Shown: piece by piece, positions 60,701 to 64,000 of the stretch
How the letters are laid out: every line of letters begins with the position of its first letter
Position numbering within the stretch: the stretch's first letter is position 1
Source: Mansonella perstans
Taxonomy: Eukaryota > Nematoda > Chromadorea > Rhabditida > Onchocercidae
DNA: 64,000 nt
Direction of reading: 5' to 3'
NCBI GenBank assembly: GCA_037074765.1
Contig: JBAMDO010000193.1
Span: 41,826 to 105,825, forward strand
The notes under the pieces: generated by a model
What the model saw: only the letters and a program-made list of their open reading frames with translations
Database searches by the model: none
What the model was told of the DNA's origin: nothing
Program-made: the position numbers and the translations under genes

Positions 60701-62840
60701 TCTTGAATATATCTCGTGCTTGATTTTGCCGTTTTCACCAGCCGATATCGACCTTAAATCGCTAAAAAACAGTGTGCATTTGATTTCATTTGATTCATTT
60801 TTGATTACTATTCCGTTAGAGTATTACATCAATGATCGAATAGTCTTCTAGCATGTGCTTCGAGGTTGTATTTGTCCTACATGCAAAATTAAAAAGTAGA
60901 AGAATACTCTCCTTTTTTCAGGACACAATCAGATGAAAGTTTTGTTGATATGGAAAAAAAATATTGCATTTTGTGCAGGCGGAAATTTGCAAGCTTAGAA
61001 ATTTTGATGAAACATGTTCGAATGTCAGATCTCCATAAGGTATCACAAAATATTTAAGCGGTGAAGATATAAAAATAACAGCTCATTGGATGTCATCTAC
61101 TCAAGTCTTAAGTAATAGTGCATCAGTGCGTCAGTGCGGTTTGACGGCCCTTATTTATAAAACTTGAATATTGCGTGATTTTTCCTCTTGTAAATAAAAT
61201 AATGAAAGATAAGTGGTATGATAAATTATTCAGAATTACGGTATGGTAAAAATGACAAAAGCTTCTCCATATATTTAGATGAAGAATGTCTTGAATGTGG
61301 TATATGATATCGCACAAAACAATGTGTAGTAGTTTAGAGTGAAATTTTGAATGTTTGGTGGTTCATACGGTAGCTTCATTGGACACCTAATTCTCTTCTG
61401 TTTTCATATTTTATATACCGCTGCATACACTGAGCGCAATCTTTTTTTCATATTTATATACCGCACTTTCATGCATCGGCGAATTAACTGACGATATTGC
61501 CACGTAGCCAGATTTCAAATAAAGTTTTAAAGTCGTTTTTCTCATTTCATTTAAAGCCTTCATCATTTTATCAGAACCGATTAGTAATAATTTTATCAAT
61601 GGCATCAAAATTAATCGTGGTAATATTGCTGTTTGATAAGAGATTATTGCGTTAATTATATTACACGAAAAGATTTGTTTTGATCCTTTTCGCATGTCCA
61701 AACCACTGTACTTGATGCACGCTTTATCAGTACTTGGTTGTAAAATCATTTATTTTTTACTTTGAGTTTTGACTTTGCCCTATTGGAAATTAAATGCTGA
61801 CCATGTTGCTAATTTTATGTTACCAGAGTAAATTTGAATTTTTTAGAAAAATTTGGAAGCACATTTATTGCAAGCATCGCTCAATGACAGTGCATCGTTG
61901 TCGGTGCCATCCGTGTCTACCTTACAAGGTGCCTCTTCATGTTCACTTGCTCCGCAGCAGTATCGAGATCGCGCAAAGGAACGTCGTAATTTGTTTGGAC
62001 TAGATCCAAGTGGTCAGTTTTTTCCTTCTCTTAAACATTTCTGTTTGAAAAGATGTTTGATGGATGGTTATGCACTACTGTGATTTGTTTTTTGCCAAAA
62101 AAACTTTTATGTTTAACTTTTAAATTCATTAATAGACCAACGCGTTTAAACTTTTAACAGTTTTTCACCAATTTTTTTTTTACTTCGATTGAAAATAATG
62201 TAATTCCTTACTTCTCAAAGTATTGCAGGGTTTACAAGTGATACCGCTGAAGTGGCGGCAGATTATGCTGTGCGTTCATCAGATATTCCAATCGATGGTA
62301 CAAACATAGGAAGTAGGTTATTAAAATCAATGGGTTGGCAAGAAGGAACTGGAATCGGGAAAAATAATCAAGGTATGCGGTTTTTTACTAATGTAGAACC
62401 AATTTATGTTTAGTTAAGTGAAAAGGAATTTGAAGATTGTAAATATAGTTACAAAACTTTGAAATTCACCAATGACTAATTTATAATTTGTTCAATTTTC
62501 AGTATTTTTAAAATGTATCAATGATTTAACTACAATAAGTAAATTTTGCCATTTGTTTGAATACTCGAATCGCTTATAAAATTCCTCTGCTTCATGTATT
62601 TGTTTTTTCTTTTTTTTTTTTTTTTTTTTAATTCACCTTTAGATATTCTGTGTCAGGAAATACATATAAAAGTATCTTTTTTTATTTTTTGCAGGCATTG
62701 TAGCACCAATAGCAACAGAGATGCGGGTAGAAGGAGCAGGATTAGGTGCAGCTGGTTCAAGAGTATTGCATGGTGCAAATGCATCAAGACGAGAGCGGGC
62801 ACGTACCTCAATGATGAGTCGTTTTCAGGATTTGCAATAA
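54789..62840 (+). CDS. RBM5: RBM5/RBM10-type RNA-binding splicing regulator
   Basis: A nuclear protein that controls alternative 3' splice-site choice within early spliceosomal complexes. The 21 exons are 54789-54847, 55123-55196, 55305-55453, 55586-55738, 56013-56073, 56811-56884, 57302-57415, 57542-57659, 57838-58041, 58203-58328, 58520-58614, 59063-59218, 59358-59484, 59590-59784, 59867-59961, 60111-60302, 60409-60593, 60922-61039, 61847-62012, 62229-62372, 62695-62840. Total 2,751 nt, 916 residues (human RBM5 815, RBM10 930). Domains in order: RS-rich region (about 20-93); RRM1 (about 130-210, RCFGFVEF); RanBP2 zinc finger (about 222-247, DWMCAKC...CFKC); RRM2 (about 268-345); OCRE domain of aromatic repeats (about 510-560, GLYYDPTTGLYYD); C2H2 finger (about 739-763, C-x2-C-x12-H-x6-H); G-patch (about 848-890, MGWQEGTGIG). 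The full RBM5 architecture is present. The first exon is inferred: the ATG at 54,789 is in frame, but TTTACAG at 54,810 could be an acceptor instead. The exon 15 donor appears to be GC, and the exon 16 donor is weak. An ATTAAA lies at 63,020. Confidence 0.95.
56493..56685. repeat. 94-bp tandem duplication in an RBM5 intron
   Basis: The unit with ATTAGGATA(A/G)AGATCCAA, CTGTATATCTAAC and ATATGTCATTAATTGATATT is present twice with about ten differences, in the intron between RBM5 exons 5 and 6. Confidence 0.85.
62610..62629 (+). repeat. T-run, 20 bp
   Basis: A T-run in the last RBM5 intron, about 65 bp before the acceptor of the final exon. It may serve as an extended pyrimidine tract. Confidence 0.85.
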
Positions 62841-64000
62841 GGAAAGAGAAGCAAGAGGAATGAAGAAGAAAGGTGAACGAAAAGTTGATTGGCATTTGTT
62901 TGAAACCAGCTTTTTGTTTTTCGCTTTTTAATTTTCTTTTCAGCTTTTTTCATTAATAGTTATGAGTTGCATTTCTTGAATATGTTTATTTGTTTTTAAT
63001 TTGATTTATTTGCAAATGAATTAAATGATTTCTTAAAATTAATCAGATGCCGATTCGACTGGTTCATGAATTTCAAATCGTTATTTTATAATTGCAACTG
63101 TTCCATCCAGAAATGCAACTCACAGTTCCCATCCCACAACGATGATTTTTCTCACTATAATCAAATTATTTTCATCATTTTACATATAGAGATTTAGTAT
63201 TTGTGATAAGTAAATGGATATATTTTTTTCTATTTAGAATTAGGGTATATATTTTTTTCTATTATTTAGAATTTCTTTCGTTTTTCTTGCAATTTCAAAT
63301 CTTTCGATTAATTCGTTTAATTGAAGCTTTTTTATTTGCAAAAACGAAGGTTAATGGTGATGCTGTTAATCTTAATCTGCCACTGTGCACAAATGGTGGT
63401 GTAAAGGTGATTTAACAAAAAATATGGAATGTTTAGAGAAGAAAGAAGGGAATAGAAATGAAGTAAAAGAAAGCTTAAAAAAAGGAAAAAAATAACTACA
63501 ATCGATTAAAATATAAATAATTTCAGAAGAAGTGAAACAAAGTGTTGATCTTTTCTCATCTTCAACGAAGATTAGAAGTTTGTACACGTGATAAATATAA
63601 TAATACAGGTATATGTAGGAGTATTATTACTGGCGAAATATGAGAATGCAGAAAATATGAGTCATATATATCCATGTGTATTGACATCTTCATTATTGAG
63701 AAAGAATGGAAAGATATTACAATTCAGTTATATATCCCATTCATCCATGTGAGCCATTACTTCATACTATAGTATTTCACATAAAGTTACCTTTTGATTT
63801 TGCATTTAGAATTGTCGCAAAAAATGATGATGAACCTCAGAATGAATAAATTGCAATCATATGAAATATACACAACACGTATATTTCTGTGTCAGATGAC
63901 ACGCAAAGAAATCATCATTGGTAGTTTGTAGTAGTGGTAGTGATATTTGAACCGATGAGATATAATGCCATTCCTTTGAATAGAAGTGTTTTACCACTGA
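62841..64000. other. 3' flank of RBM5, no further gene seen
   Basis: AT-rich sequence with the RBM5 3' UTR (candidate ATTAAA at 63,020-63,025). No exon is supported on either strand. Confidence 0.6.

Overview
The window looks like AT-rich nuclear DNA from a parasitic nematode, most likely a spirurid or filarial worm. The reasons are: four intron-rich animal genes with nematode-like splice acceptors; start codons lying at or just after acceptor sites, as expected for spliced-leader trans-splicing; long low-complexity introns and (ATT)n/(CA)n microsatellites; and no bacterial features. The species cannot be fixed from the sequence alone. All four gene models were assembled by hand from splice sites and reading phase. 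The NDUFS6, PRP4 kinase and RBM5 models each give one continuous frame from ATG to stop.

Layout. (1) 2,916-22,910, minus strand: a transmembrane semaphorin (Sema, PSI and membrane segments, about 95-residue cytoplasmic tail). Fifteen exons are visible; the signal-peptide exon lies further upstream and was not found. Its introns reach 7.4 kb. (2) 22,911-40,440: a gene-poor interval of about 17.5 kb with simple repeats, several local tandem duplications, one GC-richer block that looks like the 3' end of a non-LTR retrotransposon (38,205-38,756), and a few small coding-like islands, one of which (32,300-32,373) could be a 5' semaphorin exon. (3) 40,454-41,647, plus strand: three-exon NDUFS6, the zinc-binding accessory subunit of mitochondrial complex I. 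(4) 43,258-49,912, minus strand: fifteen-exon PRP4 kinase (PRPF4B), 1,087 residues. (5) 49,913-54,788: divergent intergenic region with long A-runs and two tandem duplications. (6) 54,789-62,840, plus strand: 21-exon RBM5/RBM10-type splicing regulator, 916 residues.

How the genes relate. The divergent PRP4 kinase and RBM5 genes both encode arginine/serine-rich spliceosome factors (a kinase acting on the tri-snRNP, and an A-complex RNA-binding protein that selects splice sites), and they share one upstream region. NDUFS6 and the semaphorin act in unrelated processes (respiration and axon or epidermal guidance). No operon, CRISPR array, confident tRNA or rRNA was seen. The most unusual items are the tandem-duplication patches, a perfect 42-bp palindrome, a GC-AG intron inferred in RBM5, and candidate 5' exons in the gene-poor interval.
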